Of a DNA stretch of 64,000 bases, positions 37,882 through 46,048 are shown piece by piece. How positions within the stretch are numbered: the stretch's first letter is position 1; each line of letters begins with the position of its first letter. The stretch covers positions 1-64,000 of the forward strand of contig NZ_WNKS01000018.1 of the NCBI RefSeq assembly GCF_009720655.1, read 5' to 3'. The translations under genes and the position numbers were made by a program. Origin of the DNA: Rhodoblastus acidophilus (GTDB taxonomy: Bacteria > Pseudomonadota > Alphaproteobacteria > Rhizobiales > Beijerinckiaceae). The notes below the pieces were generated by a model that saw nothing but the letters and a program-made list of their open reading frames with translations, did no database searches and was not told the DNA's origin.

Positions 37882-38778
37882 GTGCGGCGTTACCTCAAAC
37901 AGTTACAGCTTGGTTTGTTTGCTCTGGCGGCTCTGCTGGCGGGCGTGTTGGGCGTGGTGGTGCTGTCGCCGAAGCCGTCCTCGCCGCCCGTCGAACCCGC
38001 GCCGAGCCAGCCGGCGCCCGAGCCCGTGTCGCCGCCGCTTGCGGTCAAGCCGGTGACGACGCAGGCGGTCAAGCCTGAGCCCCTGCCGGCCAGCCCCCCC
38101 TTCGTGCCGCCCGATCCCGAGCTTGAATCCGCCTGGGCGGACAAGTTGCGCGAGGCGCCAGACTACAAGCCGTTCTTCGACGCGATGCGCGCGGGATTCC
38201 CCGCCGAATGGACGCAAGCCCTGCGCGACGCCGCCGCCCAGGGGGGCTTGCAAAAGCCGGAAGGGGCGGACCTGCTGATGAGCCTCGCCGTGCAGGAAGC
38301 GCGGCGCAAGAGCGGGCTGTTGGCGGCGCGGGCCGACAACGGGACGCTGAACGCCCTGTTCGCCCGGCAATTGATCGTGGCGCGCCAGCTCGCGGCGACC
38401 GATTCCGCCCTGTGCATCGACTTCCTCAATGGCGCGGCGGCGCAGCGCTTCACCCAGTTCGCCGCCACCCACAGGGCGATCATGGCGGCCCAGGCGCTGG
38501 CCGGACTGGAGGCGATCGAGAGCGGCGCCAAGGCCAGGATTCAGCGGGACCCGCCAAGCCAGACCGATTTCGACCTCCTGGAAAAGGCGTTGAGTTCGAA
38601 AGGCCTGTCAGCGGAGGCGATCGCGCTGCTCCTGGACGGGAAGCAGCCGCCGGCCCCGATTCCCGACGACCAGGCGTGCAAAAACGGCGTCGCCTATCTC
38701 GAGACCCTGGCCCAGCTCGATGAGCCCGGGCGGATGCGGCTCTACGCGCTGGCTGTGCAGCTCATGGCTCACGACTGA
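37882..38778 (+). CDS. Hypothetical membrane-anchored protein
   Basis: A 298-residue protein with an N-terminal membrane anchor or uncleaved signal ([17 protein letters not shown]), a Pro-rich linker (about 30-75) and a soluble Ala/Leu-rich helical domain containing two Cys ([11 protein letters not shown] and [11 protein letters not shown]). I do not recognise a family. GTG 37882 follows an AGGAAG site by about seven bases. Its last 10 bases overlap the end of the convergent yidD gene. Confidence 0.65.
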   Translation: MRRYLKQLQLGLFALAALLAGVLGVVVLSPKPSSPPVEPAPSQPAPEPVSPPLAVKPVTTQAVKPEPLPASPPFVPPDPELESAWADKLREAPDYKPFFDAMRAGFPAEWTQALRDAAAQGGLQKPEGADLLMSLAVQEARRKSGLLAARADNGTLNALFARQLIVARQLAATDSALCIDFLNGAAAQRFTQFAATHRAIMAAQALAGLEAIESGAKARIQRDPPSQTDFDLLEKALSSKGLSAEAIALLLDGKQPPAPIPDDQACKNGVAYLETLAQLDEPGRMRLYALAVQLMAHD

Positions 38779-39095
38779 TCTGGCGCGACCGCCTCGCACA
38801 CCGGTTTCTTGCGCCAATGCCCATAGCGCCATGGATGCAGCGCGTCCGCGCCTTCGGTCCGTTTCCTGGGGACGGGATCGAAGCCGGAATCGCCCCAGGG
38901 ATGGCAGCGGCATAGCCGTGACACGCCCATCCAGCCGCCGGCCCAGAGACCGTGGCGGTCCAGCGCCTCGTCCATATAGGCCGAGCAGGTCGGCAGATAG
39001 CGGCACTGCCGCCCCATCAGGCCCGACAAGGTGAGCTGGTAGACGCGGACCAGGCCGCGAGCCGCCAGGCGGGGCCAGTTTTCGGGCTTGATCAT
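38769..39095 (-). CDS. yidD: Membrane-protein insertion efficiency factor YidD
   Basis: A 108-residue YidD: VRVYQLTLSGLMGRQCRYLP, TCSAYMDEALDRHGLWAGGW and RLCRCHPWGDSGFDPVPRKR give the conserved Cys pattern (RxCRYxPTCSxY, RCHPW). It is a peripheral inner-membrane protein that assists YidC. In many genomes it sits with rnpA-yidC near the origin; here it is alone. The C-terminal 20 residues are an extension. Confidence 0.93.
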   Translation of the reverse strand: MIKPENWPRLAARGLVRVYQLTLSGLMGRQCRYLPTCSAYMDEALDRHGLWAGGWMGVSRLCRCHPWGDSGFDPVPRKRTEGADALHPWRYGHWRKKPVCEAVAPDQS

Positions 39096-39219
39096 GCAAG
39101 GCTCTCCCTGGACTGTTGCAAGAAAACGACGCCGGTCACAATCCCTGTCCGGCGCGGGCGGTTGAGCTGTTCACCTTTTAGGTCTGCTGTTACACTGCAC
39201 TCAATCTGGAGCAACGGTA

Positions 39220-40077
39220 TTGAAATTTCCTCTTCGCACACTGCTCGCCGCCCTCGCGGTGGGAACCGGCGCCGCGCAGGCGGCTGACCTTTCCTCTGTC
39301 AAGGCGGAGCCCGCGCCCGCAAGTGACGACTGGTACGTCACCGTTTCCGGCACGGTCAACGCCGGCCCGTCCTATCCGGGCTCGAAGGGCTACAGCATCT
39401 TCGGATATCCCAGCATCCGCCTGCGCCGGGTGGGCGAGCGGGAGATATTCAGCGCGCCCGACGACGGCTTCAATTTCGCCTTCTACAACGACGGCCTGTT
39501 CCGCGCCGGCGTGGTCGGCCGTCTGGTCGGCGACCGCTCCGTCAGCGACAATGCGGCGCTGCGCGGCCTCGCCTATGTGCCCTACAGCTTCGAAATCGGC
39601 GGCTTCGCGGAAGTCTCTCCGGTCAGCTGGGGCCGTCTGCGCGCCGAAGTGCGCCAGGCTGTGACCGGACATTCCGGCCTTGCCGCCACGATCGGCGGCG
39701 ACGTGTGGCAGAGCTGGAATCGATTCACGCTGTCGGTCGGGCCGCGCGCCTACTTCGGCAACGACCAATACGCCAAGACCTATTTCAGCGTGACGCCGAC
39801 CCAGGCCGCCGTCAACAACTTCCTCGGCGGCAATCTCACCCCCTATGCCGCGGCGGGCGGGTTGACGGGCGCCGGCGGCACGGTGGCCTTGCGTTACCAA
39901 ATCGACGACAATTGGCGCGCCACGGGCTACGGCAATTACCAGCGCCTGAGCAACAGCGTCGGCGCCAGCCCGATCGCCAACAGCGCGGGCGACGGCAGTC
40001 GCAACCAGTGGGCCTATGGCCTGGAACTCTCTTATAGGTTCCGGACCACCAGTCCGATCATTCCCGGCCTGTTCTGA
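39220..40077 (+). CDS. MipA/OmpV family outer-membrane protein
   Basis: A 285-residue protein with a signal peptide (LKFPLRTLLAALAVGTGAAQ, cleaved before ADLSS) and a beta-barrel: DDWYVTVSGTVNAGPSYPGS, FGYPSIRLRRVGEREIFSAP, FRAGVVGRLVGDRSVSDNAA, and PRAYFGNDQYAKTYFSVTPT, where the YxxTYFGV-like piece is a MipA landmark. It ends LSYRF...IIPGLF. The start is TTG with GGAG about ten bases upstream. MipA proteins bridge murein hydrolases in E. coli, but most members have no known role. Confidence 0.85.
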   Translation: MKFPLRTLLAALAVGTGAAQAADLSSVKAEPAPASDDWYVTVSGTVNAGPSYPGSKGYSIFGYPSIRLRRVGEREIFSAPDDGFNFAFYNDGLFRAGVVGRLVGDRSVSDNAALRGLAYVPYSFEIGGFAEVSPVSWGRLRAEVRQAVTGHSGLAATIGGDVWQSWNRFTLSVGPRAYFGNDQYAKTYFSVTPTQAAVNNFLGGNLTPYAAAGGLTGAGGTVALRYQIDDNWRATGYGNYQRLSNSVGASPIANSAGDGSRNQWAYGLELSYRFRTTSPIIPGLF

Positions 40078-40098
40078 AGCGCCGAGCCCCACCAAGAA

Positions 40099-40128
40099 AA
40101 AAACCCGCCGGAGACGGCGGGTTTTTTC
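40099..40128 (+). terminator. Rho-independent terminator after the MipA-like gene
   Basis: CCCGCC (40105-40110) and GGCGGG (40117-40122), extended by A-T pairs, form a stable stem around GGAGAC and are followed by six T. It lies 25 bp after the stop codon. Repeat A copy 4 begins five bases later. Confidence 0.9.
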
Positions 40129-40132
40129 ATGT

Positions 40133-40260
40133 GATACGGTTTCCGCAAGATCGCTTCGCGATCCGCGAAAACGAAATCGCGCGGAAATCCTTCAGGCGAA
40201 GGGCGGATTTCCGCGCGAGCGGAATACGATTTCCGAACTGATCCTTCGGAAATCGTATGA
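40133..40260 (+). repeat. Dispersed three-hairpin repeat family A, copy 4
   Basis: 128 bp from TGATACGGTTTCCGC to TCGGAAATCGTATGA with all three hairpins, the best-preserved copy in the plus orientation. It sits directly after the MipA terminator and is followed by a partial family C sequence. Confidence 0.92.
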
Positions 40261-40300
40261 GGACGCGAACCGGCATCCACTTCGCTTGAAAGCGCTCTAG
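40261..40300. repeat. Partial dispersed repeat family C, copy 4
   Basis: GCGAACCGGCATCCACTTCG and CTTGAAAGCGCTCTAGA match the family C core in reverse orientation. It is truncated compared with the copies at 498-608 and 14078-14168. Confidence 0.65.
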
Positions 40301-40467
40301 ATTACGTGCGTCATGTGATCATCGTGAGTCCTGAAAACAAAAGTAAGCATATCAATTTTCGTTCATTTTTCGTTCCCGTTGGCTTTATATTCGGTAAAAC
40401 GACTTGGCAACAATTGATGTTTAATCCTTCTCCAGAAACGATTTTCTTGAATATGCATGGAGGCGAT

Positions 40468-41952
40468 ATGAAGTTATTCCGAAATGGTCGGCGCGCCGCC
40501 GAGACGCTCGAGGCTTTCGACAAGTCCCAGGCCATGATCGAGTTTACGCCGGATGGCCAGGTGACGGCGGTCAACGACAATTTCCTCAAGGCGCTCGGCT
40601 ATGTGCGCTCCGAAGTTTTGGGACAGCATCATTCGCTGTTCATCGAGGCGGCGTCCCGGGAGGGCGCCGAATATCGCGATTTCTGGCCGTCGTTGGCGCG
40701 CGGCGAGTTCAAGGCGGGAGAATTCAAGCGCATCGGCAAGGACGGCCGGGAGGTCTGGATTCAGGCCTCCTACAATCCCGTGTTTTCCGGCCGCAAGGTG
40801 GTCAAGGTCGTGAAAATTGCGTCCGACATCACCCGGGAGAAGCTGCGCGCGGCCGACGCCGAGGGGCAAATCAAGGCCATCAACCGCGTCCAGGCGATCA
40901 TCCACTTCAAGCTCGACGGAACCATCCTCGACGCCAACGACAATTTTCTCGAAGCGCTGGGCTACCGGCGCGACGAAATCATCGGCAAGCATCACTCCAT
41001 GTTCGTGGAAGGCGCCTTCGCCGCCAGCGACGCCTATCGGCGGTTCTGGGCCGATCTGGCGTGCGGCGAGTTCAAGGCGGACGAATTCAAGCGCATCGGA
41101 AAGGGAGGCAGGGAAGTCTGGATTCAAGCCTCCTACAATCCGATCTTCGATGCGGGCGGGCAGCCGTTCAAGGTGGTGAAATTCGCCACCGACGTCACCG
41201 GCGCCGTCATCCGCCGACAGCGGGGCGCAACGACCGCGCAGGAAATCGACGTGGAGCTGGGGGAGGTCTCCAGGGCGATCCAGGAAACCGACGAGCGCGC
41301 CGCGAGCGCCGCCGCCGCCGCCACGCAGACAAGCACGACGGTGCATGCTGTCGCCGCCGGCGCCGAGCAGCTGGCGGGCTCGGTTCAGGAGATCAGCCGG
41401 CAGGTCATGACCGCGATGAACATTTCGACCGACGCGGTCACCCAGGCCGGCGAAGCCGACCGCATCGTCAACGGCCTCGCGGAGGCGGCGCAGAAGATCG
41501 GCGAGATCACCGCCCTGATTTCTGGAATCGCCACCCAGACCAATCTTCTGGCGCTCAACGCCACCATCGAGGCGGCGCGCGCGGGCGACGCCGGCCGAGG
41601 CTTCGCCGTGGTGGCGAACGAGGTCAAGGCGCTCGCGGACCAGACGGGACGCGCCACCGGCGAAATCGCGAATCAGATTCAGAGCGTGCAGACGTCCACG
41701 CGCGGCGCCGTGTCGGCGATCGGCTCGATCACGGAAACCATACAGCGGCTGAACGAAATTTCATCGGGCATAGCGGCGGCGGTTGAGGAGCAGACCGCGG
41801 TCACGCGCGAAATCGCCGAGAACATGCAGGTCGCCTCGACAGGCGTCGAGCAGATCAGCCAGAACATCACGTCGATTTCCGTGGCGACCAACCAGGTGGC
41901 TTCTTCGGCGAAGACTGTCCGCGAAATGTCGCGCGCTTCTGCGGCGGCCTGA
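40468..41952 (+). CDS. Cytoplasmic PAS-PAS methyl-accepting chemotaxis protein
   Basis: A 494-residue chemoreceptor without membrane helices. Two PAS domains in tandem (about 20-140 and 142-260) are near-duplicates: both have FLKALGY or FLEALGY, HHS(L/M)F, and [15 protein letters not shown] domains of this sort often bind flavin or haem. The signalling domain follows, with hairpin tip [20 protein letters not shown] and [23 protein letters not shown] 40468 has GGAGG seven bases upstream; the longer frame from 40306 is not supported. Oxygen, redox or light sensing is possible. Confidence 0.92.
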   Translation: MKLFRNGRRAAETLEAFDKSQAMIEFTPDGQVTAVNDNFLKALGYVRSEVLGQHHSLFIEAASREGAEYRDFWPSLARGEFKAGEFKRIGKDGREVWIQASYNPVFSGRKVVKVVKIASDITREKLRAADAEGQIKAINRVQAIIHFKLDGTILDANDNFLEALGYRRDEIIGKHHSMFVEGAFAASDAYRRFWADLACGEFKADEFKRIGKGGREVWIQASYNPIFDAGGQPFKVVKFATDVTGAVIRRQRGATTAQEIDVELGEVSRAIQETDERAASAAAAATQTSTTVHAVAAGAEQLAGSVQEISRQVMTAMNISTDAVTQAGEADRIVNGLAEAAQKIGEITALISGIATQTNLLALNATIEAARAGDAGRGFAVVANEVKALADQTGRATGEIANQIQSVQTSTRGAVSAIGSITETIQRLNEISSGIAAAVEEQTAVTREIAENMQVASTGVEQISQNITSISVATNQVASSAKTVREMSRASAAA

Positions 41953-41980
41953 AGAAAAGCGGCTGAGCGGCCTCGGCCTC

Positions 41981-42829
41981 TCAGTACCGGCGCTTGACGT
42001 GGTCTTCCAGATAGACCAGCGCCGCCTGGCGATCGTTGTCGTTTGCGGCGCCGATCGCCTTTTCGTATTGCGTCTGGATCCAGTCCTGCGTCTTGCCGGC
42101 GGCCCCTTCGCGGGCCAGCGCCATCCACATCAGGCCGCGCGCGCGTTGCGCCGGCACGCCGTCGCCGGTGAACAGCATCTGGCCGAGCAGGGCCTGGGAT
42201 TCCACATGGTTCTTCTCCGCCGCGAGGTTGAGCCAGCGCGCGGCCTGCATGCGGCTCTTTGGCACGCCCGGCGCCCCGTCGTGATAGAGGCGGGCGAGCT
42301 GGTATTGCGCGTTGGAGTCGGAGAAGCGGGTGGCGGCGTAGAGGAACAGGCGCAGCGCTTCTTCCGGGTCGGCCTGAAGCTTGTCGCCGGGGATTCCCTT
42401 CAGGTTGAACAGGCCGACGGCGACGAAGGCGCTGGCGACGACGGATTTCTCGCGCCAGTTCGCGGTGTCCTCGTCGTAGGTGTCAACGATTTCGAGGAAG
42501 TACCGATAGGCTTTGTAATCGTCCCGCGGCACGCCGTCGCCGTCCGCATACATGCGGCCGAGTTTCCACCGCGCCAGCGACTCGCCGCCGGCCGCGGCGT
42601 ATTTCAGGGCGTCGACGGAGGCGGGATTGCCGGCGTTATAGCTTTCCAGCGCGGATTGCAGGGCCTGGCGGGGGTTCTTGAAGATTTCGAGCGGCTTCAC
42701 CGCGACCGTGGAGGCCGTGGCCTTGTCGGCGCCGTCGAAGGCGCGCGCGACTCCGCCAAGGCCAAGCGCGGAAACGAGCGTCGCGCTCGCTATGCAAGCA
42801 GCCAGGAAAACACGCGCATACGCGGCCAT
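41981..42829 (-). CDS. exoR: ExoR-like SEL1-repeat periplasmic protein
   Basis: A 282-residue protein with a signal peptide (MAAYARVFLAACIASATLVS, cleaved near ARA-FDG) and at least four SEL1 repeats: ARWKLGRMYADGDGVPRDDY, FVAVGLFNLKGIPGDKLQAD, AQYQLARLYHDGAPGVPKSR and SQALLGQMLFTGDGVPAQRA. Length, layout and N-terminal FDGADK fit ExoR, the periplasmic inhibitor of the ExoS-ChvI sensor that controls exopolysaccharide and motility in Rhizobiales. The symbol is tentative because many SEL1 proteins are similar. Confidence 0.7.
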   Translation of the reverse strand: MAAYARVFLAACIASATLVSALGLGGVARAFDGADKATASTVAVKPLEIFKNPRQALQSALESYNAGNPASVDALKYAAAGGESLARWKLGRMYADGDGVPRDDYKAYRYFLEIVDTYDEDTANWREKSVVASAFVAVGLFNLKGIPGDKLQADPEEALRLFLYAATRFSDSNAQYQLARLYHDGAPGVPKSRMQAARWLNLAAEKNHVESQALLGQMLFTGDGVPAQRARGLMWMALAREGAAGKTQDWIQTQYEKAIGAANDNDRQAALVYLEDHVKRRY

Positions 42830-43152
42830 TCGCCCATTCCTCTGAGGATCGCTCGATCCATCCGGGCGCCAAGCCCGTCACGTTTAAATCTCGCGCCAAC
42901 AAGCGTCGAGTTTATGGCCGAATCGCGGCGAAGGCGGCGCAATTCAGGGGGCGGAAAATGAATGCCCAGGCCATGTGGCGCCGCAGACACATTCGCCGCC
43001 GCGGCCAGGGTTTGAGGCGACGTTCGCCCGGAAATTCCGGGCTTTCCTTCCGTGCATCCAACGCGTGCGCATCGCCGCCGCGCCGCGATTCGGAAACCGA
43101 CGCTCCCGCCCCAAAGGCGCCGGCCGCACGAAAATGTGATGCGCTGTCGCGG

Positions 43153-43500
43153 GGCTCACTCCGCCGCGACCGACAAGGTTGGTTTCGCGTCCAGTCGGGC
43201 TGAACAGGCCCCCCTGCGCTTCGCGGCAGCCCTCACGCTGGAGCGCCGCGAACGGGCCCTCGGTTTGCACCCCTTCCGCGACCACCGCATGTCCAGCCCG
43301 CCGCACAGGTTGGCTACGGCTTTCATGATGGCGTTGCTCTTGCCGGAGCGGTCGAGGTCGCAGGTCAAACTGCGGTCGGATCGTCACCTTGTCGAACGGG
43401 AAGGTCTGCAGATAGCTCAGCGCGGAGGAGCCGGCGCCGAAATCGTCCACGGCGATGCCCACGCCCAGGTCCTTGAGCGAGAGCAGCCTTCCCGGCCAAT
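43153..43500 (-). pseudogene. Frameshifted EAL-domain remnant
   Basis: Directly after the histidine-kinase stop, the minus strand reads as the C-terminal half of an EAL phosphodiesterase: LGVGIAVDDFGAGSSALSYL, then FPFDKVTI. The frame then shifts to read DRS, CDLDRSGKSNAIMKAVANLC, then shifts back to VVAEGVQTE and AALQREGCREAQGGLFSP. The EAL motif and the first half of the domain are absent. Two indels and the truncation mean no active c-di-GMP phosphodiesterase is made. The stretch from 42830 to 43150 contains no recognisable gene. Confidence 0.8.
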
Positions 43501-45402
43501 TCAAGCCGCTTGCCGCGCTTCGGCAGGGAGCGCGACGGAAAACGTCGTTCCCGCTCCGACCTCGCTGCGAAGCGAGATGTCCCAGCCGTGCCGGTCGCAG
43601 ATGGTCCGGCAGATCGCCAGGCCGATGCCCGCGCCCTTGACCCTCTCGGCTTCGCGCAGGCGGACGAAGGGCTCGAACACCCGCGCCTGTTCGCCGTCCG
43701 CGATGCCGACGCCATTGTCGGAGAAACGATAGACGGGGCGCCCCTCATCCTGCGTCGCGGTCATGACGATTTCCGGCGCGACCCTGGGCCGGCGGTATTT
43801 TAGCGCGTTGGTGAGCAGGTTCAGGAACAATTGCTCCACGAGCGTTTCGTCCCCGCACAGCGGGGGCAGGGGAGCGATCCGCACCTGCGCGCCCGCCTCG
43901 GCAACGGCGATGGCGCAGGTCTGGAGGACGCGCGCCATCAGCGCGTCCATGTCGATAGAGGCTGTCTTCAGGGCGCGGTTGGCGGCGCGGGAGAAGTCGA
44001 GGAGGGTGTTGATCAGCACCCGCGAGCGCTCGGCGGATTCGCTGAGCACCTTGAGGTGATAGGCGGCCTCGACGCTGATCTCGTCCCCGCAATCCAGCGA
44101 GAGCAGTTCGGAAAACTGCTGGATCTTGCGCAAGGGCTCCTGAAGGTCATGCGCGGCGATATAGGAAAATTTCTTGAGGCTGTCGTTGGCGCGCTGGAGA
44201 TCGCGGTTCGACGCCTCGACGGCCTCCCAGGCGGCGTGGCGCTGGCTGACGTCGAGGGAAATGCCGGACACCCGCAGCGGCGCGCCGCGCTCGTCGCGCT
44301 CGACGCGGCCAAACGTCTCCATCCAGCGCACGCCGCCATCGGGGGCGCGCACCCGGTATTCGCTATGGTAATCGGGCGCGCCTGGAGCCAGCGCGGCGCG
44401 CACGGCCTGTTCGGCCTGGGCGCGATCCTCCTCCACGACGGCCGCCAGCCAGGTGTCGAAACAGGGCGGGTGGTCCTCGGGATCGAGCCCGTGCAGGGCG
44501 AAGAAATGCTGCTCCCAGGTGGACGTCATGGCGCCGCAGTCCCAGTTCCACGCGCCGGCGCGCGCGCCCTCCAGCGCGAAACGCAACCGCTCCTCGCTGG
44601 CGCGCAGGGCGTCGCCGCGCTGCTTCTCGGCGGTGATGTCGCGCAGGATTTTCGAGGCGCCGACGAGACGCCCGCTCTCGTCGCGCAGCGGCGAAATGGT
44701 GATGGCGACATCGAGCGCCCGACCGTCGCTGGCGACGCGTCGGGTTTTGTAATGCGCGGCGCGCCCGCTGGCGCGCAGATGCGCGATGATGGCGCTTTCC
44801 TGCTCGATCTGTTCGGGCGGGAACAGGCGGGTCACCGGCTGTCCCAGCATGTCCTGCGCGTCATAGCCGAAAATGCGCGCGGCGGCGGGATTCCAGCTGG
44901 TGATGCGGCCATCGAGCGTCTTGGTGATGATCGCATCGTCGGCGGACTCGACGATCGCCGACTTCAGCTGTTCGAGCGCATGGGCGCGGGCCATGCGCGC
45001 AAGACGATCGGACCAGACGCGCACGAGCGCTTCCGCCAGCCCGACGGTTAGCGCGGAGTTCAGCATGAAAAGGGCGAGCGCCGCCATGTCGTCGCCGCCG
45101 CGCGCGGGAACGACGAACGCCAGCGCGACCGCGGCGGAGGCCAGCGCGGCGGTTGCGCCCAGCAGCGGGGGGCCGCACAGGGCGGCGAGGCTCACCAGCG
45201 GATAGAAGGCGGCGTAGGGACTCTGGGCCGAATCACCGAAAAGGGCGATTCGCGCCGCCCAGGCCAGTCCCGCCAGGGCGAGGCCGGCCAGGATGCAGAG
45301 CCACGCGGGGACCGCTGCGCGCCAGCGGATCAGCGCTGGGAGCGCCGGCCCCGGCGGCTTCACTGCAACGGCCTGTTCCATCAAGTGAAAATGCGCGTTC
45401 AT
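43501..45402 (-). CDS. Membrane sensor histidine kinase with PAS domains
   Basis: A 633-residue kinase. An N-terminal block of about four membrane helices resembles DUF4118 (VPAWLCILAGLALAGLAWAA, YAAFYPLVSLAALCGPPLLG). Then come a PAS domain (IVESADDAIITKTLDGRITS), a second PAS/PAC (FALEGARAGAWNWDCG), a HisKA box with His in SYIAAHDLQEPLRKIQQFSE, and an HATPase with LFLNLLTNALKYRRP, FSDNGVGI and GAGIGLAI. ATG 45402 is chosen; ATG 45447 lacks a ribosome site. It is divergent from the response regulator at 45562, its likely partner. Confidence 0.9.
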   Translation of the reverse strand: MNAHFHLMEQAVAVKPPGPALPALIRWRAAVPAWLCILAGLALAGLAWAARIALFGDSAQSPYAAFYPLVSLAALCGPPLLGATAALASAAVALAFVVPARGGDDMAALALFMLNSALTVGLAEALVRVWSDRLARMARAHALEQLKSAIVESADDAIITKTLDGRITSWNPAAARIFGYDAQDMLGQPVTRLFPPEQIEQESAIIAHLRASGRAAHYKTRRVASDGRALDVAITISPLRDESGRLVGASKILRDITAEKQRGDALRASEERLRFALEGARAGAWNWDCGAMTSTWEQHFFALHGLDPEDHPPCFDTWLAAVVEEDRAQAEQAVRAALAPGAPDYHSEYRVRAPDGGVRWMETFGRVERDERGAPLRVSGISLDVSQRHAAWEAVEASNRDLQRANDSLKKFSYIAAHDLQEPLRKIQQFSELLSLDCGDEISVEAAYHLKVLSESAERSRVLINTLLDFSRAANRALKTASIDMDALMARVLQTCAIAVAEAGAQVRIAPLPPLCGDETLVEQLFLNLLTNALKYRRPRVAPEIVMTATQDEGRPVYRFSDNGVGIADGEQARVFEPFVRLREAERVKGAGIGLAICRTICDRHGWDISLRSEVGAGTTFSVALPAEARQAA

Positions 45403-45561
45403 GCCGTCATCCCATGTCGAATTCACGAAGCGGCTGTTGTGATGCATGACGTTACGTCAGTATACTTGCGTACGGCCTGTACCTAACGTAGTATTCACAA
45501 TAACATAAATTATTCCGCGATCACTGGAAAACAAAGGCATTCGTCGCGGGGAGGGGCGGGA

Positions 45562-46041
45562 ATGACGTTGATTGAGGTGATTCCGGGCCGTCGACTGCTT
45601 GCCGATGAGCCGCCGCCCGTAAAAGTGCTCGTCGTCGATGATGACGAGGAAGATATTTATTTGCTCAAGCGCCTGCTTCGGCGCTCGAAGACGCTGGCTT
45701 ACGAAGTTGTCGCCTGCCAAAGCCTGGACGAGGGCGCGATGATCGCCGCCGCCGAGACCATCGATGTCCTGCTCGTCGATTTCTTTCTCGGGATTGATCT
45801 TTCCATCGACAGCGACCGCCCGAACCATGCCGTGCTGTCGCTGCCGTTCATCCTGCTCTCGGGACTCGACGCTCCCGACCTCGAGGAGGTCGCGCGCGGG
45901 GCCGGGGCGGTCGGTTTCCTCTGCAAGGGCGGCCTGACCGTGGAGACGGTGGATGCGCTCACGCTGCAGGTCTTGAACGCGGCCCGCGCCGGTCTGGCGG
46001 CGAGGCGCAGTCCGGACGCGCTTTTGACGCTCCCGGACTGA
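45562..46041 (+). CDS. Single-domain response regulator
   Basis: A 159-residue receiver: VLVVDDDEEDIYLLKRLLRR at the N terminus, phospho-acceptor Asp in DVLLVDFFLG, Ser in FILLSGLD and Lys in GFLCKGG. There is no output domain. Receivers with an acidic DDDEEDI stretch commonly pair with kinases of the HDLQEPLRKI type, as found divergently at 43501-45402. A strong GGGAGG lies upstream. The 160 bp between the two genes are AT-rich and hold both promoters. Confidence 0.9.
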   Translation: MTLIEVIPGRRLLADEPPPVKVLVVDDDEEDIYLLKRLLRRSKTLAYEVVACQSLDEGAMIAAAETIDVLLVDFFLGIDLSIDSDRPNHAVLSLPFILLSGLDAPDLEEVARGAGAVGFLCKGGLTVETVDALTLQVLNAARAGLAARRSPDALLTLPD

Positions 46042-46048
46042 GAAGGGC

